A stretch of 33,647 nt of DNA from Nitrososphaera sp. UBA210. GTDB taxonomy: Archaea > Thermoproteota > Nitrososphaeria > Nitrososphaerales > Nitrososphaeraceae. The first letter of the stretch is position 1. Every line of letters begins with the position of its first letter. Under the pieces are notes generated by a model. That model saw nothing but the letters and a program-made list of their open reading frames with translations. It did no database searches and had not been told where the DNA came from. The stretch is from positions 1 to 33,647 of the forward strand of contig DADA01000048.1 of the NCBI GenBank assembly GCA_002494895.1, written 5' to 3'. Below, in pieces: positions 14,929 through 23,105 of the stretch. A program made the position numbers and the translations under genes.

Positions 14929-15561
14929 TCAGGGTCCCTTATATGCCACTTTGGCATAGAAAGCACTCTTTCCTGAATCATCAAAGTTAAGGTAAGGTGT
15001 AGATATTTTCATTATCTTCGATTTGCATGCATCCGCCAATTTGAAGATGAATCCTTTTGGCAGTTGTATCTTTGTGTCTTGCTCCTCCCCGGTAACAGGA
15101 TTCTTGAAGGCTTCAACCTGGACATCTAGTACGCCGGCGACTGAAAAACTACTCTTTTTGCCATCGATCTTTTTCTTGATGTCTACAAACTGAGGATCTA
15201 GGATATACTTGCATGTAGGAGCAAATATTGCAAAGGGACCTTCGCCCTTTGCCTGACCTAAAAATATTTTGATTACAGCATCTCTTTGGGCTTCAGAAGT
15301 ATGTTTTGAAATGAATAATTGACAAGTGCCATTTCCTTCATGAATGGCCTTTGGCCATGAAGCAGCCCAGACAACGTCAACGCCGCCCAGGTCTACGCTT
15401 CCATAGTTCCCCTTGGTGATATGATAGAGCATAATATCCCTGCAGAATCCATAGGTGGGAAAGCCGCTAAAGTTGCAAGGACAGCCATAGTCGCAATTGC
15501 AGGTCTCCACATATTCTGCCGTAATGTTCCATTTTGGGATTTGCTCGGTCTTCGATGCCAT
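14929..15561 (-). CDS. DUF1326 domain protein
   Basis: This 210-residue protein matches the DUF1326 pattern. The N-terminal Cys cluster is ETCNCDYGCPCNFSGFPTYGFC. Next come a strand-helix region (CQLFISKHTSEAQRDAVIKIFLGQ) and GEGPFAIFAPTCKYI. The C-terminal half contains SGKSAFYAKVAYKGP. The many cysteines near the start suggest metal or redox chemistry, but no activity is established for the family to my knowledge. It has no signal peptide. It starts at ATG 15561. A TATA-like TTATATCC (about 15587-15594 on the minus strand) is centred about 30 bases upstream, so it is likely monocistronic with a very short leader. Confidence 0.85.
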   Translation of the reverse strand: MASKTEQIPKWNITAEYVETCNCDYGCPCNFSGFPTYGFCRDIMLYHITKGNYGSVDLGGVDVVWAASWPKAIHEGNGTCQLFISKHTSEAQRDAVIKIFLGQAKGEGPFAIFAPTCKYILDPQFVDIKKKIDGKKSSFSVAGVLDVQVEAFKNPVTGEEQDTKIQLPKGFIFKLADACKSKIMKISTPYLNFDDSGKSAFYAKVAYKGP

Positions 15562-15703
15562 GTGGCTTTTGCTTACCGAAATGAAGGATATAACATTTTT
15601 ACAACTTGATTAAAGAAGGTCGTTGTTTCATAGAACCGATCTTCATTGTCCTATGTCGGATGGTTATTTTCAGATAGTGATCAGAATCGAAACTGAGATT
15701 CTA

Positions 15704-15717
15704 TTCATATATAATCG
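15704..15717 (+). promoter_or_regulatory. orphan TATA-like element pointing at the lysS 3' hairpin
   Basis: TTCATATATAATCG has no plus-strand gene downstream. A transcript starting about 26 bases after its centre would begin near 15737, just before the inverted repeat at 15741-15778. The motif is nearly symmetric and could also act leftward. A second small inverted repeat, AGAATC...GATTCT, lies at 15683-15702. Confidence 0.25.
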
Positions 15718-15740
15718 CCACGATTGCCAAGTCCATCGGC

Positions 15741-15778
15741 TGTTAAAAAAGTCATTCTCAAGAACGACTTATTTAACA
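15741..15778 (-). terminator. long inverted repeat just downstream of lysS
   Basis: This 38-base near-perfect inverted repeat starts 6 bases after the lysS stop. Read on the minus strand it forms 7 base pairs, one T/T mismatch, then 9 pairs (one G-U) closed by a four-base TTGA loop. On the plus strand the G-U becomes an A/C mismatch, so the lysS-strand RNA folds best. The descending arm contains six T in a row, but no T-run follows the hairpin. It could be a terminator, an mRNA 3'-end stabiliser or part of a small RNA. Confidence 0.55.
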
Positions 15779-15784
15779 AAGCTG

Positions 15785-17416
15785 CTAGTACAGGTATCTC
15801 TTGAGCACAATGATAACCCTGTCGATTCCAAGATCAAGAAAATAGTTGCCAATCCTTGGACCCTTTTGGGTATTGAGAAACATCCTGTAGAGCAGCGTAA
15901 AGAATTCTTTTGGATCCATGCTATTGCCCCTCGCGATGTCAAAAACCTTTGATTGGAGGCTCTTGGCGCTGTCCGGTGTGTTTGACAGTCCAGAGAAAGG
16001 CTTCACCACTTCGATTAATTCGTTGACTGCTTTTCTCTGGTTTTCCGAGAGCTGCACGTCATATTTTTCATCCTGACCGCCGCCACCACTGTCGTCCGAC
16101 CAGTTTGATGCAAGGATAATTTTCTGCCTGACGGTGTCCGTCTTTTCCTTGACTATGCCGTAGTTTTCGAGCCGGCCAAGAATCTTGTCGTAGCGGTCGT
16201 CTCCTGCAGGAAATATTGCAGCCTGCTGAGCTATGAGGCGATACGATATGTGGGGCAGCGGCTTGCTGGGCGGCCGGAGCTTGTGGACGTATTCGTACAA
16301 TCCCTTTGTCTTTACAAGCTTGGCGCGGTTTTCTTCTGTGGTCTTGCCAAAATATAGATCTTCGATTTCATCGTATTCGCTCATCAGCGTCGGCACATCA
16401 TCAAGGCCTACGCTCCGGGTGCCCGTTACCCTCTTGAATAGCAGCAGCAACAGTGATTCGGGTGTTCCGTACCGCATCCACATCTGCGGCGTCAACACGT
16501 TGCCGGCTGATTTGCTTATCTTTTTGCCGGACTTGTCGAGGAACATTTCATACTTTAAGTGGAGAGGATGAGAATAGCCGAGGATTTCGTCGGCGACCCA
16601 GTCGTTAACCCGCACAGAGTCCATGATATCCTTCCCATAAGCCTCGAACCTTATGTCCAGCGCCTGCCACCGGGCTGCAAACTCTACTTTCCAGGCCAGT
16701 TTTCCATGGCCCTTGGCGATATCCGCATCGCCTTTGTGTCCGCAGCCCTGGACATCCGCTTTGCCGATCCGGCTGTCGATACAAGAATAAGCTACCTTCT
16801 TTTCATCCGGGAGGTAGTTCTGCGCTACCGCGGTGTAGAGCCGGCCACAATTCTCACATACAGGAAAATACGGGAGTACTTCGGTGTATTTTTCCTGTCC
16901 GACAAATTCCGCAATTTTCTGGCCAAGCCTTTGCCTGCTCTGCAAGATCTTGTCGATCTGCGGAACGAGTAGTCCCGATTCGTACGCCTGCCTCCCGCTC
17001 TGGAACCCGTACTTTATCCCCGCCTTGTCAAGTCCGTCCAATAGCAGGCTACTCATGTGGGTTCCGTAAGAGGCGTGGCAGTCACCGAAGGGATCCGGAA
17101 TGGAGGAGACTGGCTTGGCGATATGATCTTTCAGCCAGTCGGGAAGGCCCGCCGGTATCTTGCGCAGCCCGTCCATGTCGTCCGAGTACGCAATTAGCTC
17201 CGACTTGAAGCCCAGGTTTTGCAGGGCTAGCGAGATTCCATACGCGCGCACCGCGTCGCCCATGCTCCCGATATGGGGTATCCCTGATGCTCCTAGGCCG
17301 CTCTCAACCTTGATGTTCCCAAGGTTTCTACCCAGCTTTTTTTCTCGCCTTACCAGGGCATCGGCGACTTTGTCTATCCAGGTTCCCTTGCCTATAATGA
17401 CCTGTTCTTCTTCCAC
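15785..17416 (-). CDS. lysS: lysyl-tRNA synthetase, class I
   Basis: This 543-residue class I synthetase charges tRNA-Lys. The HIGH-type motif is PHIG at 47-50 in GASGIPHIGS. The KMSKS-type motif is KISKS at 299-303, followed by AGN. A zinc knuckle is formed by Cys187, Cys190, Cys212 and Cys225. The C-terminal helical anticodon-binding region ends IDRVIIVLKRYLY. Most archaea use this class I form, unlike most bacteria and eukaryotes. The start is GTG at 17416, directly adjoining the TAG of elp3 (TAGGTG), with AAAGGTG a few bases upstream as ribosome binding site. It is co-transcribed with elp3; both act on tRNA. A strong hairpin follows its stop codon. Confidence 0.96.
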   Translation of the reverse strand: MEEEQVIIGKGTWIDKVADALVRREKKLGRNLGNIKVESGLGASGIPHIGSMGDAVRAYGISLALQNLGFKSELIAYSDDMDGLRKIPAGLPDWLKDHIAKPVSSIPDPFGDCHASYGTHMSSLLLDGLDKAGIKYGFQSGRQAYESGLLVPQIDKILQSRQRLGQKIAEFVGQEKYTEVLPYFPVCENCGRLYTAVAQNYLPDEKKVAYSCIDSRIGKADVQGCGHKGDADIAKGHGKLAWKVEFAARWQALDIRFEAYGKDIMDSVRVNDWVADEILGYSHPLHLKYEMFLDKSGKKISKSAGNVLTPQMWMRYGTPESLLLLLFKRVTGTRSVGLDDVPTLMSEYDEIEDLYFGKTTEENRAKLVKTKGLYEYVHKLRPPSKPLPHISYRLIAQQAAIFPAGDDRYDKILGRLENYGIVKEKTDTVRQKIILASNWSDDSGGGGQDEKYDVQLSENQRKAVNELIEVVKPFSGLSNTPDSAKSLQSKVFDIARGNSMDPKEFFTLLYRMFLNTQKGPRIGNYFLDLGIDRVIIVLKRYLY

Positions 17417-18991
17417 CTAGAACACCTTTGACACATACGGTCCGTCCTGAACATAGCCCAATTTCTTGTAATACTGCCTTGTGCCCACCGCGGAAATGAC
17501 CGCTATTTTTCCGACGCAAAGCTCGTCCGCCGCGATCCTTTCGGCTTCCCTGAGCAGCTTTGACCCGTAGCCCCTGTGTTGCGAGCTGGCGTCCACTTCT
17601 CCCTTGCCGACTCCGACTGCCTGGCCATAGACATGCAGCTCTCGGACCACAGCGCTTCCCGCGAGTTCCGACCGATGTGGGGTCGCCACCTGCCTCAGAC
17701 GCAGGAAGCCAAGTATGATTTCGCCATCCCTGCTTTCGTATGAGAGGAATATTTCGCGTCCGCCCGAAGCCGGATAGTCGGATCTTTTCAGGACGACATC
17801 TTTGGGATATCTTTTGCGAAGTCCTGTTTCCCTGCACCGAATGCACCTGCACTTGATGCCTTCACGTCTCAACCTGTCGAGGACCACCTGACGGAGGTTG
17901 CCGGCCTTCGGTCCTGCGATAATATCCCGGGATTCTATTTCACGCTGGACGCGCATTATCCGCACCCAATGCGGGATCATTTTCTTGGCCTCGACGATTA
18001 CGCGGACAAGATCTTCGTCAGAATAGGCCTTGTAACTTCCGCGTTCATGCATGCTGGACAGGCCGGTGTGACCCAGGACAAGGGTCGGGTAAATCTTTAA
18101 CATGTCGGGCTTGAAAGCATCGTCCTCAAATAACCTCCTGAAATCCTCGATGTCTTTCTCGGGCGAGCTTCCCGGGAGGCCTGGCATCATGTGCGCCACT
18201 ATCTTGTAGCCTGAATCCCGGGCCGCGCTGAACGCGCTGACTACGTCATCAAGTGTGTGTCCACGATTCACGATCCTGTAGACTTCCTCCCGGAGGGACT
18301 GGACCCCTATTTCGACCCTGGTTACGCCGAACTCCAGCATCAGATCAATATGCTGCTGCTTGCAGTAGTCTGGCTTGGTCTCCACGGTAATTCCTACGCA
18401 GCGGTTGGCAGCGATTTCGTTGGCAGAAATTGCTTCCTGAAGGTCGGCTGAGGCGAAACCATTCAACGCGTCAAAACACGACTTTACAAATCCTTTCTGG
18501 TAGGAAGCAGGCATGAAGGGAAAAGTCCCTCCAACAATGACAATTTCCGTCTTGCCAGTGTCATGCCCTCTCGCCTGAAGCTGTTCCATCTTGCTGCTGA
18601 CCTGTTTGTAGGGATCATAGCCAAATCTCTGCGCGGCCTTTGTGGCCGGCTCTGTTCCGGTGTAACTGAGGGGAGTGTTGAACTCGACTCCCCCAGGACA
18701 GTAAATGCATCTACCATGAGGACACCCGTATGGCATGGGCATGACTGCTACTACAGCCACGCCCGATGCGGTCTTGGCCGGGCGCACGAGAAGCTTACTT
18801 CTGGCGCTGGCATTGTGAAGGTACCGCATGATATGCTCGTTTCTTGGCATTGTATCCAGATGATTTGCCGACGAAATTTCTCTGATGATAGTTATGATTT
18901 GCCCGGCTGTTATGGCGCTGCCGTGCATTTCGATTCTTTCTGCAATCGTTTGGCAGGCACGCTGATAATTGTCGGCATCCAGCGCAAGCAA
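17417..18991 (-). CDS. elp3: Elp3-type tRNA uridine(34) modifying enzyme (radical SAM + GNAT)
   Basis: This 524-residue protein modifies the wobble uridine of tRNA (carboxymethyl-type side chain from acetyl-CoA). The radical-SAM cluster is Cys90, Cys95 and Cys98 in YGCPHGRCIYCPGG, followed by SYTGTEPATKAA and VGGTFPFMP. The middle carries VETKPDYC and RVEIGVQSL. A zinc-type segment CRCIRCRETG leads into the C-terminal acetyltransferase domain, with QHRGYGSKLL as the acetyl-CoA motif and YYKKLGY. Archaea have Elp3 without the other Elongator subunits. It starts at TTG 18991. A TATA-like TTAATATT lies about 33 bases upstream, in the short gap after purM, so it may have its own promoter. lysS follows directly. 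Confidence 0.94.
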   Translation of the reverse strand: MLALDADNYQRACQTIAERIEMHGSAITAGQIITIIREISSANHLDTMPRNEHIMRYLHNASARSKLLVRPAKTASGVAVVAVMPMPYGCPHGRCIYCPGGVEFNTPLSYTGTEPATKAAQRFGYDPYKQVSSKMEQLQARGHDTGKTEIVIVGGTFPFMPASYQKGFVKSCFDALNGFASADLQEAISANEIAANRCVGITVETKPDYCKQQHIDLMLEFGVTRVEIGVQSLREEVYRIVNRGHTLDDVVSAFSAARDSGYKIVAHMMPGLPGSSPEKDIEDFRRLFEDDAFKPDMLKIYPTLVLGHTGLSSMHERGSYKAYSDEDLVRVIVEAKKMIPHWVRIMRVQREIESRDIIAGPKAGNLRQVVLDRLRREGIKCRCIRCRETGLRKRYPKDVVLKRSDYPASGGREIFLSYESRDGEIILGFLRLRQVATPHRSELAGSAVVRELHVYGQAVGVGKGEVDASSQHRGYGSKLLREAERIAADELCVGKIAVISAVGTRQYYKKLGYVQDGPYVSKVF

Positions 18992-19035
18992 TGTCTTTGA
19001 AAAAATGTCGTGCAGTGAATATTAATTTTTGTATA

Positions 19036-20070
19036 TCAGAGAACTTGTCTTTTTCCCCCAATATTGGCGACGACTTCGCCGCTGCCCTTCTCCACCCTGC
19101 CTATAATCGTGCCGTGCATCCTGTACTTTGAGAAGATCCGGCGCGCTGCATCGGCAGAGCTCGCCGGGCATATCAGGCAAAGGCCGATTCCCATGTTAAA
19201 TGTGCGGTACATCTCTATTGTCTCAATTCCGCCATCGGCCTGTATCTGTTTGAATATCCCGGTCGGAGATGGCAGCTGGTCAAGTTCGTACCTGACCCTA
19301 TGGTTCAGCCGACGCAATTTTTTGAACGCGCCTCCCGTGACGTGTCCGATACCATGAACATTAATTTTCTTCTTCAATATTTCCATCACAGGCTTTACGT
19401 AGATTCTTGTGGGAACAAGCAATTCCTCGCCTACCGTCTGGACCAGGTGTTCCGCATTGTCGTCGACCGAGTATCGCGACAGCAAAACCCTGCGGGCAAG
19501 TGTATAGCCATTTGAATGAAGGCCGCTGCTTTCAACTCCAAGGATCAGGTCCCCTGGCCGAATTGAGTCGCCAAGAAGCGGTTTGCCCCTTACGCTGCCC
19601 ATCACCATTCCCGCCAGATCAAATGCGTTATCATCGCCGGCTATGAGATCGGGCAGGATAGCTGTCTCGCCGCCTACTATGGCCGTTTCAGATTGCCTTG
19701 CCCCTTCCACCAGACCCCTAGCGATCTCTTGTAACAGCTGTTCGTTTGGCTGCCTGAGCGCGATGTAATCCATAAAGCCAATTGGCCTAGCGCCCACGCA
19801 AATGACATCGTTTACGTTCATCGCAACGCAATCGATGCCAATGGTATCAAAGCGATTCATCAGCTGAGCCACGATGACCTTCGTGCCGACTCCGTCTGAA
19901 TGCAGCGCAATAGTAGTCCCTCGCAGCTTTATGAGGCCGGCATAGTGCCCAAAGCCCGAAACGACCTTCCCTTCAGAAATAAATTTGTGGGTTGAAGAAA
20001 TAATCGCGCCAATCAACTTTTGCGCGGTGCGAATCTTTGCGACGTCGACACCGGCGTCCCGGTACGTCAT
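19036..20070 (-). CDS. purM: phosphoribosylformylglycinamidine cyclo-ligase (AIR synthetase)
   Basis: This 344-residue enzyme closes the imidazole ring in step 5 of purine synthesis, using ATP. It starts MTYRDAGVDV as the family does. Landmarks are ALHSDGVGTKVIVA, the metal and ATP loop DCVAMNVNDVICVGARPIGFMDY, AIVGGETAILPDLI, and ESSGLHSNGYTLARR. The C-terminal part has IGHVTGGAFKKLRRL and MGIGLCLI. An open frame runs upstream to TTG 20133 but those 21 extra residues do not resemble the family. A TATA-like TAATTATACC (about 20109-20118) would place the transcript start near 20087, downstream of that TTG. The gene is divergent from citrate synthase. purN lies about 5 kb away on the other strand rather than in an operon. 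Confidence 0.95.
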   Translation of the reverse strand: MTYRDAGVDVAKIRTAQKLIGAIISSTHKFISEGKVVSGFGHYAGLIKLRGTTIALHSDGVGTKVIVAQLMNRFDTIGIDCVAMNVNDVICVGARPIGFMDYIALRQPNEQLLQEIARGLVEGARQSETAIVGGETAILPDLIAGDDNAFDLAGMVMGSVRGKPLLGDSIRPGDLILGVESSGLHSNGYTLARRVLLSRYSVDDNAEHLVQTVGEELLVPTRIYVKPVMEILKKKINVHGIGHVTGGAFKKLRRLNHRVRYELDQLPSPTGIFKQIQADGGIETIEMYRTFNMGIGLCLICPASSADAARRIFSKYRMHGTIIGRVEKGSGEVVANIGGKRQVL

Positions 20071-20160
20071 GGCTCTTTTCAAGCGCTGCAGAGGATTGCT
20101 TTGGGCGGTATAATTACTATGACTTTTTTCCAAAAGAGTATCTAGAGTTGCTACATTACC

Positions 20161-20168
20161 TTAAAATA
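20161..20168 (+). promoter_or_regulatory. TATA-like box for citrate synthase
   Basis: TTAAAATA is centred about 38 bases before ATG 20203 and only 8 before ATG 20173. It argues for the inner start. Confidence 0.4.
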
Positions 20169-20202
20169 CAAAATGGGACCAAGGATAATAGTCAAACACT
20201 AC

Positions 20203-21408
20203 ATGGACGCACGCAACATCGGCCTTCGCAATATCGAGGTGGCCGACACCAAAATATGCTCAATTGACGGCGAGAATGGCAAGTTAATTTACAGAGGGTA
20301 TGACATCCTTGACCTAGTCAAGCATTCGACTTATGAAGAAACGGCTTACCTCTTGCTTTTCGGAGATCTGCCGACTGAACAGCAGTTCAGGGATTTCAAG
20401 CGGAGACTTGAAGAAGCGCGAGGAATCCCGGAGCCCCTCATAAAAAACCTGAAAAACAAGCCCCGGCGTTCCCAGCCGATGGACGTCTTGCAGTCCTGCA
20501 TATCGGAACTGAGCGACTACGATCTGAATATCGAGGATACCTCAAAGGATGCGCACATTCGGCGCGCAATAATTCTCATGGCGAAAATCCCTGCAATCGT
20601 CGCCGCATGGAACAGGATCAGAAGCGGCCAGCATGTAGTCGACCCCATAGAGGAAAGGGAAGCTTCGCACGCTGCGAATTTTCTCTACGCGCTCAGGGGA
20701 GTTGAACCTTCGCCTGATGAAGCAAGGGTCATGGACGTTTGTCTGATTCTTCACGCAGAGCACAGCTTCAACGCTTCAACGTTTGCTGCGAGAGAGATCG
20801 CGTCAACGAGAGCTCACATGTACGCCTGCATCTGTGGTGCTGCTGGCGCGCTGTCCGGCGAGCTGCACGGCGGCGCAAATGTCCAGGTGATGAAGATGCT
20901 CCTCGAAATTCAGGATCCCGCCGATGTAGAAAAATGGGTTGAAACCCGCCTAAAGTCTGGAGGCAGAGTGATGGGCATGGGGCACGCGGTCTATCGCACG
21001 ACAGACCCGAGGGCAGATGTGCTTGCAAGGCTTTCGACAAGGATCTCAAAGGAAAAGAACAACAAGTGGTACGACATCACAAAGAGGATAGAGGAGACCA
21101 CAAAGAGCTGGATGCTGGAAAACAAGCGCCAGGCGATATATCCTAACGTAGACCTTTACAGCGCCTCGGTATACTACAGCATGGGGATTCCAATGGACCT
21201 CAATACTCCCATTTTCGCAATTTCAAGAATAGCAGGCTGGGCCGCGCATGTCATCGAGGAAAAGTTTGCCGAAGCCGCTCCAAAGCCCGCTCTTTACCGG
21301 CCAAAGGCTGTCTATGTCGGCAAGTACTGCGGCCCAATGGGGTGCGAGTACATTCCTCTTTCTAGCAGACACGCAGCACCGGCGTCCGGCAGCACACTTG
21401 ATAAATAG
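20203..21408 (+). CDS. gltA: citrate synthase
   Basis: This enzyme of about 401 residues condenses oxaloacetate and acetyl-CoA. Counting from the outer ATG at 20173, the catalytic residues are His232 in GELHGGAN, His271 in GMGHAVYRTTDPR and Asp327 in NVDLYSASVYY. The N-terminal GKLIYRGYDILDLVKHSTYEE and LHAEHSFNASTF are also diagnostic. The C-terminus has the usual RPKAVYVG-K and YIPLSSR, then a short unconserved tail. Homologues start close to MDARNIGLRNIEVADTK, so I use ATG 20203; the outer ATG would add ten residues and lies too near the TATA-like box. Malic enzyme follows 42 bases downstream on the same strand, so the pair links C4-acid and citrate metabolism. Confidence 0.94.
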   Translation: MDARNIGLRNIEVADTKICSIDGENGKLIYRGYDILDLVKHSTYEETAYLLLFGDLPTEQQFRDFKRRLEEARGIPEPLIKNLKNKPRRSQPMDVLQSCISELSDYDLNIEDTSKDAHIRRAIILMAKIPAIVAAWNRIRSGQHVVDPIEEREASHAANFLYALRGVEPSPDEARVMDVCLILHAEHSFNASTFAAREIASTRAHMYACICGAAGALSGELHGGANVQVMKMLLEIQDPADVEKWVETRLKSGGRVMGMGHAVYRTTDPRADVLARLSTRISKEKNNKWYDITKRIEETTKSWMLENKRQAIYPNVDLYSASVYYSMGIPMDLNTPIFAISRIAGWAAHVIEEKFAEAAPKPALYRPKAVYVGKYCGPMGCEYIPLSSRHAAPASGSTLDK

Positions 21409-21450
21409 GATCATTTGAAGGACTGAAGAGAGGGTGCACCTAGGCATCTA

Positions 21451-22668
21451 ATGGAGACTTTTGCAAAGGACAGGCCTGCCGAAAAGAAACCGGCTGGCGG
21501 AAAACGCGCACTTGGCCAGGAAGCCCTTGAGCTTCATAGGAAGGCAAAGGGCAAGATCGAAATAAAGGGCAAAGTCTCGGTCAGGACACCCAGGGAAATT
21601 AGTATTGCATACACCCCCGGCGTGGCCGAAGTTTGCCTACAGATAGCTGCGGACAAGGAAAAAGCCTACGAGTACACTTCCAAATGGAACAATGTAGCCA
21701 TCGTTACGGACGGGACCAGAACGCTTGGCCTTGGATCCCTGGGCCCGCAGGCCGCGCTTCCAGTGATGGAAGGAAAGGCTCTCCTCTACAAGCAGTACGG
21801 AAACGTTGACGCTTTTCCTATATGCCTTCAGACTACTGACAGCGAGGAAATAATCAGAACCGTGAAGCACATCTCGCCCGTATTCGGAGCGATAAACATT
21901 GAAGACATCGAGACGCCAAAGGCTCTAGAGATAACCGAGAGGCTCACCGATGAGCTCGACATCCCTGTCTTCCACGATGACCAGCACGGCACGGCTGTCG
22001 TCACCCTGGCGGCGCTCCTGAACGCCCTCAGGTTCACAAACAGAACGCTTGAGGAAACAAGCGTAGTTGTTGCAGGGGCGGGCTCCGCGGGCTATGGCAT
22101 CGTCAGGATACTGCGTGCCGTGGGCATAACCGATATAGTTGTGACCGACTCGGCGGGAGTTCTCTCAAAGTCAAGGCCGGCAAGCACCATGAACAAATAC
22201 AAGAACGAGCTGGCTTCAGTCACGAAAGTAAGTGATGGAGCTGTCACTCTTGCTGACTCGATGAAGGGCAAGGACGTCTTTATCGGAGTCTCTGGCATCA
22301 AGAACCTTTTGACCTCCTCGATGGCAAGATCCATGAACAAGGATTCGATAATTCTCCCCCTGACAAACCCCGACCCCGAGATTCATCCAAAAGACGCGGC
22401 CGACGCAGGGGCTCGCGTGATCGCGACAGGAAGTTACAAGTTTGAAAACCGGGCGAATAACGCGTTGGTATTTCCTTTCACCATGAGGGCGATCCTGGAT
22501 AACAGGATACGCAAGATAAGCCAGCAGCTCCTGGTCAATGTCGCATATGCACTGGCTGACATTATTCCAAAGGATCAGCTAAAGCCATTCAATATAGTTC
22601 CAAACGTAACTGATCGGAAAATTCAGGACGCCGTGAACAAGGCAGTCCGTTCTTTTATTGCGAACTGA
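21451..22668 (+). CDS. malic enzyme (malate dehydrogenase, oxaloacetate-decarboxylating)
   Basis: This 405-residue enzyme interconverts malate and pyruvate plus CO2 with NAD(P). It belongs to the short bacterial/archaeal class. Active-site landmarks are Tyr54 in ISIAYTPGVAEVC, Lys109 in VMEGKALLYKQYG, the metal-binding Glu151-Asp152 in INIEDIETP, and DDQHGTA (176-181). The nucleotide fold is GAGSAGYG (209-216). PLTNPDPEI and ATGSYKFENRANNALVFP complete the family pattern. The first 20 residues are Lys/Pro/Ala-rich and variable. A possible TATA (TTGATAAATAGG, 21400-21411) lies in the end of the citrate synthase gene, giving a leader of about 20 bases. The last 14 bases overlap the convergent gene at 22655. 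With PPDK nearby it gives a malate-pyruvate-PEP route. Confidence 0.93.
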   Translation: METFAKDRPAEKKPAGGKRALGQEALELHRKAKGKIEIKGKVSVRTPREISIAYTPGVAEVCLQIAADKEKAYEYTSKWNNVAIVTDGTRTLGLGSLGPQAALPVMEGKALLYKQYGNVDAFPICLQTTDSEEIIRTVKHISPVFGAINIEDIETPKALEITERLTDELDIPVFHDDQHGTAVVTLAALLNALRFTNRTLEETSVVVAGAGSAGYGIVRILRAVGITDIVVTDSAGVLSKSRPASTMNKYKNELASVTKVSDGAVTLADSMKGKDVFIGVSGIKNLLTSSMARSMNKDSIILPLTNPDPEIHPKDAADAGARVIATGSYKFENRANNALVFPFTMRAILDNRIRKISQQLLVNVAYALADIIPKDQLKPFNIVPNVTDRKIQDAVNKAVRSFIAN

Positions 22669-22945
22669 GTTTATTATTAAGCCACTCTTTGGCCTTTCTC
22701 TCTGCCATGTGCTTCCTCAATATTATCATGGCCATCTCGTAAAAGGTAACCCCTTGCTTGCGCGACTGGTTATCTATCCATCTCAGGCCCTCTGCAAGCT
22801 CTGAATCATGCTCTGACATTACCACAAGGTCGTCTATTATCCCCATGAACTGGTCGTCCACGGTATCGTTTTCCCTTCCCCCGCCGCTGCCACCTAGCAT
22901 TGACTCGTGTTGCGAGGTTGTGATTTTACATGGTGATTTAGCCAC
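22655..22945 (-). CDS. small acidic helical protein of unknown function
   Basis: I do not recognise this 96-residue protein. The N-terminal third is low-complexity (GGSGGGREND). The rest is predicted helical: DQFMGIIDDLVVMSEHDSEL, GLRWIDNQSRKQGVTFYEMA and MIILRKHMAERKAKEWLNN. There is no Cys pair, signal peptide or membrane segment. The start is uncertain. GTG 22945 lies about 22 bases from a TATA-like AATATATTATAC (22961-22972, minus strand), close to leaderless spacing. ATG 22900 (MLGGSGGG) is a shorter option. It overlaps the malic enzyme stop by 14 bases and is divergent from the Mer-like transcription unit, so the two may share regulation. It is probably real, since the helical part is well patterned. 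Confidence 0.6.
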   Translation of the reverse strand: MAKSPCKITTSQHESMLGGSGGGRENDTVDDQFMGIIDDLVVMSEHDSELAEGLRWIDNQSRKQGVTFYEMAMIILRKHMAERKAKEWLNNKLSSQ

Positions 22946-22960
22946 TCTTGACAGTTTGAG

Positions 22961-22972
22961 TATAATATATTG
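22961..22972 (-). promoter_or_regulatory. TATA-like box for the gene at 22655-22945
   Basis: AATATATTATAC on the minus strand is centred about 21-22 bases before GTG 22945. It is divergent from the TATA at 23024-23034 on the plus strand, leaving about 50 bases between the two boxes. Confidence 0.45.
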
Positions 22973-23023
22973 ACAAGGTCCTTCTGACGAGGGCGCGAAT
23001 TTTCATCTTCAGCGCGCTCAAGA

Positions 23024-23034
23024 TTAAAATATAT
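23024..23034 (+). promoter_or_regulatory. TATA box for the leader ORF and Mer-like gene
   Basis: TTAAAATATAT is centred 26 bases before the ATG at 23055, placing the predicted transcript start on the first base of the 16-codon leader ORF. Confidence 0.55.
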
Positions 23035-23054
23035 CCTCTATTTGATAAAGTCAA

Positions 23055-23105
23055 ATGAATAATAACTACCTCTTTCTCTCGTTCTTAGGAGGATTGTTGT
23101 TTTGA
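23055..23105 (+). CDS. 16-residue leader ORF overlapping the Mer-like start
   Basis: The frame encodes MNNNYLFLSFLGGLLF and stops at TGA 23103-23105. Its codons 12-13 (GGA GGA, after TTA) form the Shine-Dalgarno sequence AGGAGG for the next gene, whose TTG start at 23102 overlaps the TGA. The ATG sits 26 bases from a TATA box, the leaderless distance. The likely role is translational coupling: a leaderless ribosome reads the leader, then re-initiates through the AGGAGG. It could also be a regulatory leader peptide; no repeated rare or amino-acid-specific codons are obvious. No homologue is claimed, and it may simply be a 5' UTR that happens to be open. Confidence 0.4.
   Translation: MNNNYLFLSFLGGLLF
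23087..23092 (+). promoter_or_regulatory. Shine-Dalgarno site AGGAGG for the Mer-like gene
   Basis: AGGAGG lies 9 bases before TTG 23102. It is the clearest full-length ribosome binding site seen in the window and decides the TTG start; the TTGs at 23094 and 23097 are out of frame. Confidence 0.75.

Noticed and set aside
15562..15784. tRNA or other classical RNA gene in the largest AT-rich gap downstream of DUF1326
   Set aside because: I see no GTTCGA-type T-loop, no acceptor-stem pairing and no CCA context; only the hairpin and promoter-like element remain.
17328..17852. Arg/Gly-rich minus-strand frame across the elp3-lysS junction
   Set aside because: It overlaps the conserved ends of two real genes in a different frame and has low-complexity composition.
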